A DNA stretch of 64,000 nucleotides, taken from the NCBI RefSeq assembly GCF_010233585.1, contig NZ_CP045997.1:4617332-4681331 (forward strand), written 5' to 3'. Source of the DNA: Spirosoma endbachense (GTDB lineage Bacteria; Bacteroidota; Bacteroidia; Cytophagales; Spirosomataceae). The notes beneath the pieces were generated by a model, which was not told where the DNA came from, ran no database searches, and worked only from the letters and a program-made list of their open reading frames with translations. The translations under genes and the position numbers were made by a program. Shown one piece after another: positions 52,015 to 60,073 of this stretch (its first letter is position 1; the number at the start of each line of letters is the position of its first letter).

Positions 52015-52638
52015 TTAATGCATAAATCCTTTTCGCTGAGGCATGGACGATTCTTCTTCATAATACTTACCCTTGGGACCAAACCGAAAAACCAGTTCTC
52101 GTTCGCGTGCCCCTACCCCACCATCCCATTCAAACTCGGCCCCGTGCTGTATCATAGCCGCCCCCAAACGCTGATTTAGCATGGGTTGGGCCAATTTCAA
52201 GAGCTGTTTTGCTTCTTCCAGCGTTGTAAAGGCCAGATTTCCAGTCTGATCGGCTTTGCTAACATACATCAGGTCATAATCAGAATGGATTGCGGAACCT
52301 TCATATTTAACAAGTCCCTTTTCGGGTCCTGTTTCAGCACGACTAAAACCGGGTGGCAGCCTGTTGCCTAGAGCAAATTTCATCCACTTGTCAATGGCTT
52401 CATTACGCGTATTAGCCTGAAAGCCCTCAGGACACAGAATTGGATCGACAACGAGGCCAGCAAACGGGAAATTTGACGCATCAGTATCCGATGTCTTTGC
52501 CTTACACGCGGCTGATTTAGGAATGTAACCGAGTTTGCCAATCCATTGGTCAGCAAGCGGATTCGGTTCACGTAGGCCAATCCAGCAGTTCAGCCAGTCA
52601 GCTACGTAAAAGAAAATTTTTCGATGATGGTGCAGCAT
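52015..52638 (-). CDS. small class II (CyaA/edema factor/ExoY-like) nucleotidyl cyclase-like protein, predicted
   Basis: A 207-residue protein without signal peptide. Three signatures of the toxin-type adenylyl cyclase catalytic core occur in order. Lys41-x6-Lys48-Thr-Ser-Asp matches K58/K65 of CyaA, and the intervening Lys46 also matches edema factor. Asp120-Tyr-Asp122 (HSDYDLMYVS) matches the metal-binding D188/D190 stretch ADIDMFAIMP. Gln164-His165-Gly-Ala-Glu168 matches the catalytic VQHGTE around H298, followed by ELVFRFGPKGK where CyaA has KIFVVSATGE. The chain is far shorter than the ~350-residue toxin domain, and the Asn six after the His is Trp171 here. The lysine aligned to edema factor K372 is not evident. 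Activity and substrate are therefore inferred. It lies upstream of the Rossmann-protein gene. Confidence 0.62.
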   Translation of the reverse strand: MLHHHRKIFFYVADWLNCWIGLREPNPLADQWIGKLGYIPKSAACKAKTSDTDASNFPFAGLVVDPILCPEGFQANTRNEAIDKWMKFALGNRLPPGFSRAETGPEKGLVKYEGSAIHSDYDLMYVSKADQTGNLAFTTLEEAKQLLKLAQPMLNQRLGAAMIQHGAEFEWDGGVGARERELVFRFGPKGKYYEEESSMPQRKGFMH

Positions 52639-52924
52639 GTTTGTACACTAAAAAAGTGGAAATTCAGTGATCGGTTATTTATAAGCAAGTTATTCGTAAA
52701 ACGGCAGGTTTGATACCCATTTGTTCATAACTGGCTTTGTATAGTCTAAAGTTGTCAATATCATTACGGTTCCGGAGTTACTGGGCGACATGACACGATC
52801 AATTTATGGCGAATTGAATAAATTTACTGACCTGCTCCAGTAAAACTAAAGCTAAGCCGACTCAATTAAGATAACCCACCTGTTGTAATCGGACCGACCT
52901 CGATCAACCAAACCCTTCTCCCCA

Positions 52925-54295
52925 ATGCGACCTCTCTCTTTTAGTGTGCTCATTTCTCTGCTTGTAACGTCCTGCCTCCCGCTCCTGGCACAGGAATTAA
53001 CCAGCAATCGCCAGCGCGAAATCGTCTTCAAATCGGTCAACGTTATTCCGATGGACCAGGAACGGGTTATTGAGAACCAAACCGTTGTTGTAAAGAATGG
53101 CAGAATAACTGCCCTGGGTAACAACGACAAGGTGAAGTTCAGTAAAGATGCGACAGTAGTCGATGCAAAGGGAAAATACCTGACGCCCGGCTGGGCGGAG
53201 ATCCATGCGCACGTTCCACCGATTGATGATATTGAGCCGATGAAAGAAGTGCTGATTCTTTATCTGGCAAACGGAATCACTACCATTCGGGGCATGCTCG
53301 GCCATCCCAAACACCTGGAACTTCGGAGTAAAATCAAAAGTGGTGAGATTCTTGGGCCCCATTTTTATGCAACGGGTCCCTCCTTCAATGGGCAAACAGT
53401 AAAAACCGCCGAGCGAGGTGCCGCCATGGTCCGCGAACAGAAAGCGGCTGGGTATGATTTCCTTAAATTACATCCGGGTTTAACGAAAGAAACCTTTCCG
53501 GCCATTGCTAAAACTGCTCATGAAGTTGGTATTCCATTCGTTGGACACGTCTCTTTTAATGTGGGCGTTTGGCGAGCCATCGATGCCCGGTATTCGTCCA
53601 TCGATCATCTGGACGGTTTTATTGAAGCCATTACACCAGGCGTCGATACGCTGGCTGAGCAGGAAACCGGTCAGTTCGCCAGTTGGATTGCCGACCGGGC
53701 CGATGCGTCGCAGATTCCTAAACTGGTGAGTGGGTTGCGTACCAATCATATCCGGGTTGTACCTACGCAGGCATTGGCCGAGCGATGGCTTTCTCCATTT
53801 CCAGCAGAAGAATTTACCGATGACCCGGAGATGAAATACATGAAACCAGAACAGATAAAGAGTTGGGTGAATACAAAAAATGGCTATAACAATAACCCCA
53901 AGTTCTCGAAAGAGCGGGCCGAGAAACTAATCCAGATTCGTCGGAAGTTGATCTACGAATGCCAGAAAAATGGCGTTGAGCTCCTGTTGGGCTCCGATGC
54001 GCCACAGATCTTCAATGTGCCGGGCTTCTCGATCCATAATGAGCTGAAGTACCTGGTCGATGCCGGATTGACGCCCTATGAAGCCTTACGAACAGGTACA
54101 GTAAACGTTGCGTCCTATTTGAATAAACCTGATTCGGGCGTTATCAAAACCGGCAATGTGTCGGATCTGGTTTTACTCAGCGGAAATCCTTTGAAGGACA
54201 TCAATCAGACTCGTAGCATCGAAGGCGTAATGATTGGTACGAACTGGCTCTCGAAAGCCTATATTCAACAGGAGTTGAAGAAGCTGGAGAAGTAG
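52925..54295 (+). CDS. exported amidohydrolase
   Basis: A 456-residue metal-dependent hydrolase with a signal peptide (about 1-22, ending LLAQ). The small beta-sandwich (VIENQTVVVKNGRITALG) frames the barrel. Metal ligands are visible: HAH in GWAEIHAHVPP, a possible bridging residue in YDFLKLHPGL, His in VGHVSFN, His in SSIDHLDGF, and the Asp in LLLGSDAPQIFN. Such exported members often act as imidazolonepropionase-like or peptide (prolidase-type) hydrolases. Substrate is unknown. It is convergent with the helicase gene. Confidence 0.9.
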   Translation: MRPLSFSVLISLLVTSCLPLLAQELTSNRQREIVFKSVNVIPMDQERVIENQTVVVKNGRITALGNNDKVKFSKDATVVDAKGKYLTPGWAEIHAHVPPIDDIEPMKEVLILYLANGITTIRGMLGHPKHLELRSKIKSGEILGPHFYATGPSFNGQTVKTAERGAAMVREQKAAGYDFLKLHPGLTKETFPAIAKTAHEVGIPFVGHVSFNVGVWRAIDARYSSIDHLDGFIEAITPGVDTLAEQETGQFASWIADRADASQIPKLVSGLRTNHIRVVPTQALAERWLSPFPAEEFTDDPEMKYMKPEQIKSWVNTKNGYNNNPKFSKERAEKLIQIRRKLIYECQKNGVELLLGSDAPQIFNVPGFSIHNELKYLVDAGLTPYEALRTGTVNVASYLNKPDSGVIKTGNVSDLVLLSGNPLKDINQTRSIEGVMIGTNWLSKAYIQQELKKLEK

Positions 54296-54318
54296 TAAGC
54301 CAAACCATTGACTCCCAG

Positions 54319-54394
54319 TTATTGATTCGTGAATTCATCAGCAAAACGGTCCTCGTGATGTAGGTTTCTTAAAACCGACACCATGAGGACCGTT
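54319..54394. repeat. intergenic repeat, family B copy 2
   Basis: It begins with TTATTGATTCGTGAATT (identical to 38980-38996). Outer arms AACGGTCCTC/GAGGACCGTT lie at 54345-54354 and 54385-54394 around the inner stem GGTTT-CTTA-AAACC, which is followed by GACAC as in copy 1. It lies between convergent genes and may also terminate them. Confidence 0.75.
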
Positions 54395-54420
54395 CGATTA
54401 ACGAAAGAAAGTTACCCGGA

Positions 54421-56319
54421 TCACATCCATTCCCAGGCACTTTGATACGAATCGAGACGTTCGGAATACGCAATAAAATCGGCGTAAAAGGGCAGACTGG
54501 CCAACGTAGCACTGTCGCCCACAATAACTAATTTCTTTCGGGCGCGGGTCATGGCAACATTCATGCGCCGAATATCCGACAGGAACCCAATTTCACCTTC
54601 AGCATTGCTTCGGGTCATCGATATATAGACAATGTCCCGCTCCTGCCCCTGAAAACTATCGATGGTATTAACCGAAATTTTATCGCCATAGGCCAATAGG
54701 TCAGGGTATTGAAGCAGTTGTTCTTTCAGTACATTTATTTGCTGCTTATACGGTGAAATGATCGCGATCGTCGGGAAATCCTGCCGTGTATAGCGGGTAC
54801 TCAGGTCGGCTACCAGTTGCGATAAATGCCGCATGAGCAGGGACGCTTCTTCCGGGTTCGTTGAGCTGGTGCCTTCGAGTTTTTCGTCGAAACCACAACC
54901 GGCCGTATCCACATACACCAGCGAGGTATCGCCATCATACAGCGAATGACGGGCTACGGACGCATGTGCTTTCACTTTATTCTCATAAAACACCTGCGAC
55001 GAATACCCCATTATGTGTTCGTGCATGCGGTATTGTTCGTCCAGCAGCGTAACGGCTTCGGGATGCAGCGCAACGCATTTTTCGAGCAATGTCGTACTCA
55101 ATCCCTTTCGGGCGGCCTCTGGTGATTTGATTGTCGGTGGAAGCTGGCAATGATCACCAGCCAGCACCACCTTCTGCGCTTTTAGAATAGGAATCCAGCA
55201 GGCAGGTTCGAGCGCCTGACCCGCTTCGTCAATCACAACAGTATGGTAAGTAAGATTGCGGACCGTGTAGTGGTTCGCGCCGACCAGTGTCGCCGTAATC
55301 ACCTGCGCTTTGGCAATCAGATCGTCGATGATATACTGCTCCGAATTTCCGACTTCCTTCATGATTCGGTGAGCCTCATCGAACAGGGCTTTGCGCTGAT
55401 CCCGCTCGGCTTTACCAAAATTTCGCTTGTACTTATGAGCCAAGTTTTTGAACTCATTCGCCTGCTTTTTCAATTTTTTTGCTTCTTTCATGTACGGGTG
55501 CTCGGCCATTTTATGGTCCAGCGTGAGCGCCATCAAATGCTCCGACACGCGGGCGGGGTTACCCACCCGAAGTACATTTAGTCCCTCATTGTGCAGTTTT
55601 TCGCTCAGCAAATCGACGGCAGTATTACTTGGCGCAACAACTAAAATCTTCTTATGATCCTGATTGATCAGGGCTTTTATGGCCTGCACCAGCGTCGTTG
55701 TTTTACCTGTACCCGGCGGGCCATGCACAATAGCCAGTTCGTTGGCGCTCGCTATTTTTTCGACTGCCAATACCTGACTGGAATTCAGGGTAGGTAGAAA
55801 TAGCTTTGGCGTTTCGGAATGGAAAGTGGGCGATGTTGAGCCGGTCAGAATGCTGATCAGACGATTACCGGGTTTCTCCGCCAATGAAGTGGCGGTCTTC
55901 AATGCCTCCTCCATTTCGTCGTAGCTATTGTCGTCGAAAAGCACTTCGATACCCAGTTTGCCATCGCGCGACCAGTCGGGCAATTCATCCGTGCGCAGGG
56001 TTATTTTGGCCCGGTTGCCACCCTGAAACGAAATCGTACCTTCGACCCGGTCGGTTTTAGGGTCGTGATTACTGAAAAACACAGCAGGCATGCCAAAACG
56101 AAGCTGATGGGGTATGTCCTGATGCGTGGTCCGTTCAACCTCTACCGTCAGGTAATCACCCCTACTCATTTCAGAACCCCGGATAGCGATTGGATACCAG
56201 GTCAGACCATTGGCCCGACGCTCAGCAATGGATGTGGTTTCGGTGAGTTTTCGATATTGGGTGCGGTCTTCTTCCCGTTCGATCCTGAGCAGATCAAGCA
56301 GCTGTTTAAAATAATCCAT
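54421..56319 (-). CDS. SF1-family (Upf1/IGHMBP2-like) helicase
   Basis: A 632-residue cytoplasmic ATPase. An N-terminal beta-barrel-like domain (about 40-135) precedes the two RecA domains. Walker A GPPGTGKTT spans 200-208. Motif II is VVIDEAGQALEP. Motif III is KVVLAGDHCQLPP, motif IV lies near LLDEQYRMHEHI, motif V is NTIDSFQGQERDIVYISM and motif VI is NVAMTRARKKLVIVGD. The order and spacing match the SF1B helicases that act 5' to 3' on RNA or DNA. It is a stand-alone gene, not part of a defence cluster here. Confidence 0.95.
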   Translation of the reverse strand: MDYFKQLLDLLRIEREEDRTQYRKLTETTSIAERRANGLTWYPIAIRGSEMSRGDYLTVEVERTTHQDIPHQLRFGMPAVFFSNHDPKTDRVEGTISFQGGNRAKITLRTDELPDWSRDGKLGIEVLFDDNSYDEMEEALKTATSLAEKPGNRLISILTGSTSPTFHSETPKLFLPTLNSSQVLAVEKIASANELAIVHGPPGTGKTTTLVQAIKALINQDHKKILVVAPSNTAVDLLSEKLHNEGLNVLRVGNPARVSEHLMALTLDHKMAEHPYMKEAKKLKKQANEFKNLAHKYKRNFGKAERDQRKALFDEAHRIMKEVGNSEQYIIDDLIAKAQVITATLVGANHYTVRNLTYHTVVIDEAGQALEPACWIPILKAQKVVLAGDHCQLPPTIKSPEAARKGLSTTLLEKCVALHPEAVTLLDEQYRMHEHIMGYSSQVFYENKVKAHASVARHSLYDGDTSLVYVDTAGCGFDEKLEGTSSTNPEEASLLMRHLSQLVADLSTRYTRQDFPTIAIISPYKQQINVLKEQLLQYPDLLAYGDKISVNTIDSFQGQERDIVYISMTRSNAEGEIGFLSDIRRMNVAMTRARKKLVIVGDSATLASLPFYADFIAYSERLDSYQSAWEWM

Positions 56320-56546
56320 TCACAAAAGTAGCTACTTCTTTGGACTGGCCCTGCCTGGCTTATACTTCTGTCGGCAGGGGTTTAATCCAGGTGGCTCCTT
56401 CCATTGGTTCTGAATCTCTCCGCTGACCCCGAGCGAACTCGTCTATTTTCTATTGAAAAAATCCAGAAAAGCCAAATTTTTCAGCGGCTATCCTGGCGGT
56501 TTAGCTGTTCTGATCTGTTTTAGAGGGAAATTACGCCTGTTGTGCC

Positions 56547-56554
56547 TATACTTG
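56547..56554 (+). promoter_or_regulatory. candidate -7 element upstream of the CocE-type gene
   Basis: TATACTTG matches TAnnTTTG at seven of eight positions, 38 bases before the start codon. No good -33 partner is seen. Confidence 0.25.
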
Positions 56555-56591
56555 TTGAAGAATCCTCTACTAGCCAGAATACAACCCAATC

Positions 56592-58463
56592 ATGAATCGA
56601 CTCTATTGCCTGTTACTGGTGCTTATATCCGTGTGTTCGTATGGACAGAACCCAGACTCGACCTGGTTTCGGACTAACTACACAAAAAAAGAGCAGTATA
56701 TTCCGATGCGGGATGGCACCCGATTATTTACCTCCATCTATTTGCCGAAAGACAATTCCGAAAAACATCCAATCCTGATTTCCCGGACGCCCTATTCCTG
56801 CGCTCCCTATGGCGAAAATGTGTATCGGAATTTCTGGAGCAATCATTACAAAGAATACCTGAAAGAAGGCTATATCATGGTCGTTCAGGATGTGCGGGGC
56901 CGCTGGATGAGCGAGGGTATATTTGAAGATGTTCGCCCATACAAGACCGATAAAAAAGCGAACGATTTCGACGAAGCCAGTGATACCTACGATGCCATTG
57001 ACTGGCTCGTTAAAAACCTGCCCAACAACAACGAAAATGTTGGAGTGTTTGGCATTTCCTATCCAGGCTTCTACTCAACAATGGCTGCACTCAGTAATCA
57101 TCCAGCCTTAAAGGCCGTTAGCCCGCAAGCTCCGGTTACCGACTGGTTTATGGGTGATGACTTTCACCATAATGGTGCCTTCATGGAAATGGATGGCTTT
57201 AATTTCTACCTCCGTCGTGGGTTTGGCTTTCCGCGCCCTAAGCCTACTACTGTTGGCCCTAAGGGGTTTCCGGTTCCGACCAAAGACAGTTATGATTTCT
57301 TTTTGCGGAGCGGTGCCCTGCCTAACCTGACCCACTTTGCAGGCGACAGCGTTCGGTTCTGGAACGACATGATGCAGCACCCGAACCTGGATGCATGGTG
57401 GAAAGCCCGGAACGTCCGGAATTTCGTCAGCGCTATTTCGCCGACAATTGCAACGCTGGTAGTTGGTGGCCTGTTCGATGCCGAAGATTGTTTCGGTGCC
57501 TGGTCAACTTATGCCGCTATTGAAGGGAAAGCGAAGAACAACAACAAAATTATCATGGGGCCCTGGTTTCATGGCCAATGGGCAGGTCGTGGCAGCGATG
57601 GGTCGTCGTTGGGAAATGTGCAGTTTGGGAGCCCAACCAGTGCGTATTATGCCGAAAATGTCGAAGTGCCCTTTTTTAATTATTACCTGAAAGGCAAAGG
57701 CAGCATCGACAATATCAAGGAAGCGAACATCTTCTTCACCGGCGAAAATCAGTGGCACCAGTTTGATAAATGGCCACCGGCAAGCGTTACCGAACGTGCC
57801 TTGTATCTCCAACCCAAAGGTGGGCTGAGCTTTACCCAGCCGTCGGCCAGTGGTAGTGAGGCTTTTTCCGAATACATAAGTGATCCGGCCAAACCCGTTC
57901 CGTATACAGACGGCATTAAAGCAAACCGCACCCGCGAATACATGACCGACGATCAGCGGTTTGCGGCCAATCGGCCCGATGTGCTGGTTTTCAAAACAGA
58001 TGTGCTGACCGACGACCTCACGCTTTCGGGACCGCTCGTGGCCGATTTACAGGTGAGCCTCAGCAGTACGGATGCCGATTTTATCGTGAAGCTGATCGAT
58101 GTATTTCCCGATGATTTTCAGTATCGCCCAACCGATGCGTATATCATGAACGGCTACCAGATGCTGGTTCGGGGTGAAGTATTTCGGGGTCGTTTCCGGA
58201 AAAGTTTCGAAAAGCCGGAGCCTTTTGTACCAGGTCAGATTAGCGAGGTAAAATACACGCTGCCTGATGTGGCGCATACGTTCAAAAAAGGCCACCGGAT
58301 CATGGTCCAGGTTCAGAGCAGCTGGTTCCCACTGGTTGACCGAAACCCGCAGAAGTATGTAGATATTTACCACGCCAAGGATAGTGATTTTCAGAAAGCT
58401 GCCATAAAAGTGTATCACAGCGCAACGACTGCCAGTAAAATCATTTTGCCTGTGAGTAAGTAA
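56592..58463 (+). CDS. exported CocE/NonD-family hydrolase (S15 peptidase-like)
   Basis: A 623-residue alpha/beta hydrolase with a signal peptide (about 1-18). The nucleophile motif is GISYPG with Ser156. The preceding QDVRGRWMSEG and YDAIDWLV are typical of X-Pro dipeptidyl-peptidase/cocaine esterase relatives. The acid (VGGLFDAEDCFG) and the His (GPWFHGQW) follow. The C-terminal jelly-roll of the family begins near 470 (FKTDVLTDDLTLSGPLVADLQVSL). It acts on amides, esters or peptides in the periplasm. It opens a rightward run of exported hydrolase genes. Confidence 0.93.
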   Translation: MNRLYCLLLVLISVCSYGQNPDSTWFRTNYTKKEQYIPMRDGTRLFTSIYLPKDNSEKHPILISRTPYSCAPYGENVYRNFWSNHYKEYLKEGYIMVVQDVRGRWMSEGIFEDVRPYKTDKKANDFDEASDTYDAIDWLVKNLPNNNENVGVFGISYPGFYSTMAALSNHPALKAVSPQAPVTDWFMGDDFHHNGAFMEMDGFNFYLRRGFGFPRPKPTTVGPKGFPVPTKDSYDFFLRSGALPNLTHFAGDSVRFWNDMMQHPNLDAWWKARNVRNFVSAISPTIATLVVGGLFDAEDCFGAWSTYAAIEGKAKNNNKIIMGPWFHGQWAGRGSDGSSLGNVQFGSPTSAYYAENVEVPFFNYYLKGKGSIDNIKEANIFFTGENQWHQFDKWPPASVTERALYLQPKGGLSFTQPSASGSEAFSEYISDPAKPVPYTDGIKANRTREYMTDDQRFAANRPDVLVFKTDVLTDDLTLSGPLVADLQVSLSSTDADFIVKLIDVFPDDFQYRPTDAYIMNGYQMLVRGEVFRGRFRKSFEKPEPFVPGQISEVKYTLPDVAHTFKKGHRIMVQVQSSWFPLVDRNPQKYVDIYHAKDSDFQKAAIKVYHSATTASKIILPVSK

Positions 58464-58509
58464 GGTCTGTCCCTGATCTGTCGTCCTGACAGGCAGCATG
58501 AACAGACCT
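58463..58509 (+). terminator. hairpin between the CocE-type and serine hydrolase genes
   Basis: Outer arms AGGTCTGT (58463-58470) and ACAGACCT (58502-58509), with an inner stem CTGTC/GACAG at 58479-58493. It overlaps the last base of the stop codon. Confidence 0.5.
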
Positions 58510-58549
58510 AAAAATCTGACTATATTCTATACCATCGAACTTGTCGGTC

Positions 58550-60016
58550 ATGGCCTACTTCTTCATTCCCAAACGCTTTTTTTTACTCGTCTTTGCCCTT
58601 CTTTGTGGCTGCGATTTGTTAGCCCAAATGCCAACTGACTCGTTAGCGTCGAAAGCAGACAAGTTGTTTGCTGAATGGAATGGTCCCGATCGGCCGGGGG
58701 TTGCTGTGGGCGTTGTCCACGGCGGAAAATTGATCTACGCCAAAGGATTTGGCAATGCTGATGTTGAAACCGGAGCGCCTATTACGCCGGAAACGATCTT
58801 TCACGTAGCGTCTATTTCCAAGGAATTCACGGCCTACGCCATTGTGCTACTGGCTCAGGACGGGAAACTGTCCATCGACGACGATATTCATACCTACCTC
58901 CCTGAAGTGCCGGATTTTGGTCAGAAAATCACGATTCGCCACCTGATTCACCATACGAGCGGTCTGCGCGATCAGTGGGCTCTGTTGAGCATGGCGGGCT
59001 GGGGATTGAGTGACGTGATCACGAAAGAGCACATTTTCAACCTGGTTCGCCGGCAAAAAGAGCTGAATTTTTCGCCGGGAGCGGAGTTTCTGTATTGCAA
59101 CACGGGTTATACACTGCTTGCTGAAATTGTTGCCCGCGTAGGCAAGCAACCTTTTCGGGAGTGGATGCAGCAGCGCGTGTTCGGGCCGTTGGGGATGACA
59201 AATACGCTCTTCTACGACGATGATGAGCGCATCGTAAAAGGGCGGGCCTATTCATTTCATAAAGACAATTATTCGAAAGGCTACAAGAAAAGCATACTTA
59301 GTTTTTCCAATGCCGGTGCGACCAGTTTATTCACGACGGTTACGGATCTGTCTCTCTGGATCAACAACTTCAAAAACCCCGTTGTGGGTAATGCCGCAAC
59401 CATGACGCAAATGCTGGAGCGGGGCCGCTTAACGAAGGGAGATACCATTCCGTATGCGTTTGCACTGTCCCATGCAACCCACAAAGGATTAGCGTATTAT
59501 GGTCATGGTGGTTCTGATGCCGGTTTCCGTTCGTACATCGGCTATTTTCCAAAGGAAGACTATGGATTTATTGTACTGAGTAATCAGGCCGAGTCGAATC
59601 CAAGTGCCAGAGCGCTGGAAATGGCAGACATCTATCTGGGTCCCTATCAGAAAAAATCCAGAGACGTACCGCCACCGCCCAATGCTTCAACCCCTGATAA
59701 CAAGCCCATTCCGATTGTCGCAGCCGACTATGGAGGCCGATATTATAGCCCGGAACTGGAAACCATTTATTCGATCCGACAGCGTGGCGATGCACTGGAA
59801 CTGGTTCATGTACATCACGGGAACGTACTGCTAAAGAATGCCGGGAAAGACCACTTCGAGACGGGCTGGTGGTTTATGTCGTCGGTCGATATCGTGCGCG
59901 ATACTAAAAATGCCGTGATTGGCCTACGCGTATCGAACGGGCGGGTTCGCAATCTGTGGTTCAAGCGGTTGCCCGATGGCTTTGATGACGGCAAACCGCC
60001 CGTTGCCGGGAAGTAA
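58550..60016 (+). CDS. exported serine hydrolase, class C beta-lactamase family
   Basis: A 488-residue penicillin-binding-protein-like serine hydrolase. ATG at 58550 is used in preference to a TTG three codons earlier. It has a signal peptide (about 1-26, ending LLAQ). The active-site motif is Ser88-Ile-Ser-Lys91. The second motif is Tyr182-Cys-Asn184, and the third is an HGG in YYGHGGSDAG. The last ~110 residues form a separate beta domain (IVAADYGGRYYSPELETIY). These proteins are esterases or D-aminopeptidases as often as true beta-lactamases. Confidence 0.92.
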   Translation: MAYFFIPKRFFLLVFALLCGCDLLAQMPTDSLASKADKLFAEWNGPDRPGVAVGVVHGGKLIYAKGFGNADVETGAPITPETIFHVASISKEFTAYAIVLLAQDGKLSIDDDIHTYLPEVPDFGQKITIRHLIHHTSGLRDQWALLSMAGWGLSDVITKEHIFNLVRRQKELNFSPGAEFLYCNTGYTLLAEIVARVGKQPFREWMQQRVFGPLGMTNTLFYDDDERIVKGRAYSFHKDNYSKGYKKSILSFSNAGATSLFTTVTDLSLWINNFKNPVVGNAATMTQMLERGRLTKGDTIPYAFALSHATHKGLAYYGHGGSDAGFRSYIGYFPKEDYGFIVLSNQAESNPSARALEMADIYLGPYQKKSRDVPPPPNASTPDNKPIPIVAADYGGRYYSPELETIYSIRQRGDALELVHVHHGNVLLKNAGKDHFETGWWFMSSVDIVRDTKNAVIGLRVSNGRVRNLWFKRLPDGFDDGKPPVAGK

Positions 60017-60073
60017 GCTGGCTTGATAAACTTACCTGATTTCACGTGCAACCTGACTTATACACCAATTAAC

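Noticed and set aside
54421..56319. SF1 helicase as a possible phage-defence component
   Set aside because: No nuclease, methylase or other defence gene adjoins it; neighbours are an amidohydrolase and a CocE-type hydrolase.
60023..60073. Extended N-terminus of the M14 protein from a TTG codon
   Set aside because: The ATG at 60074 starts the signal-like sequence; the extension adds no conserved residues.
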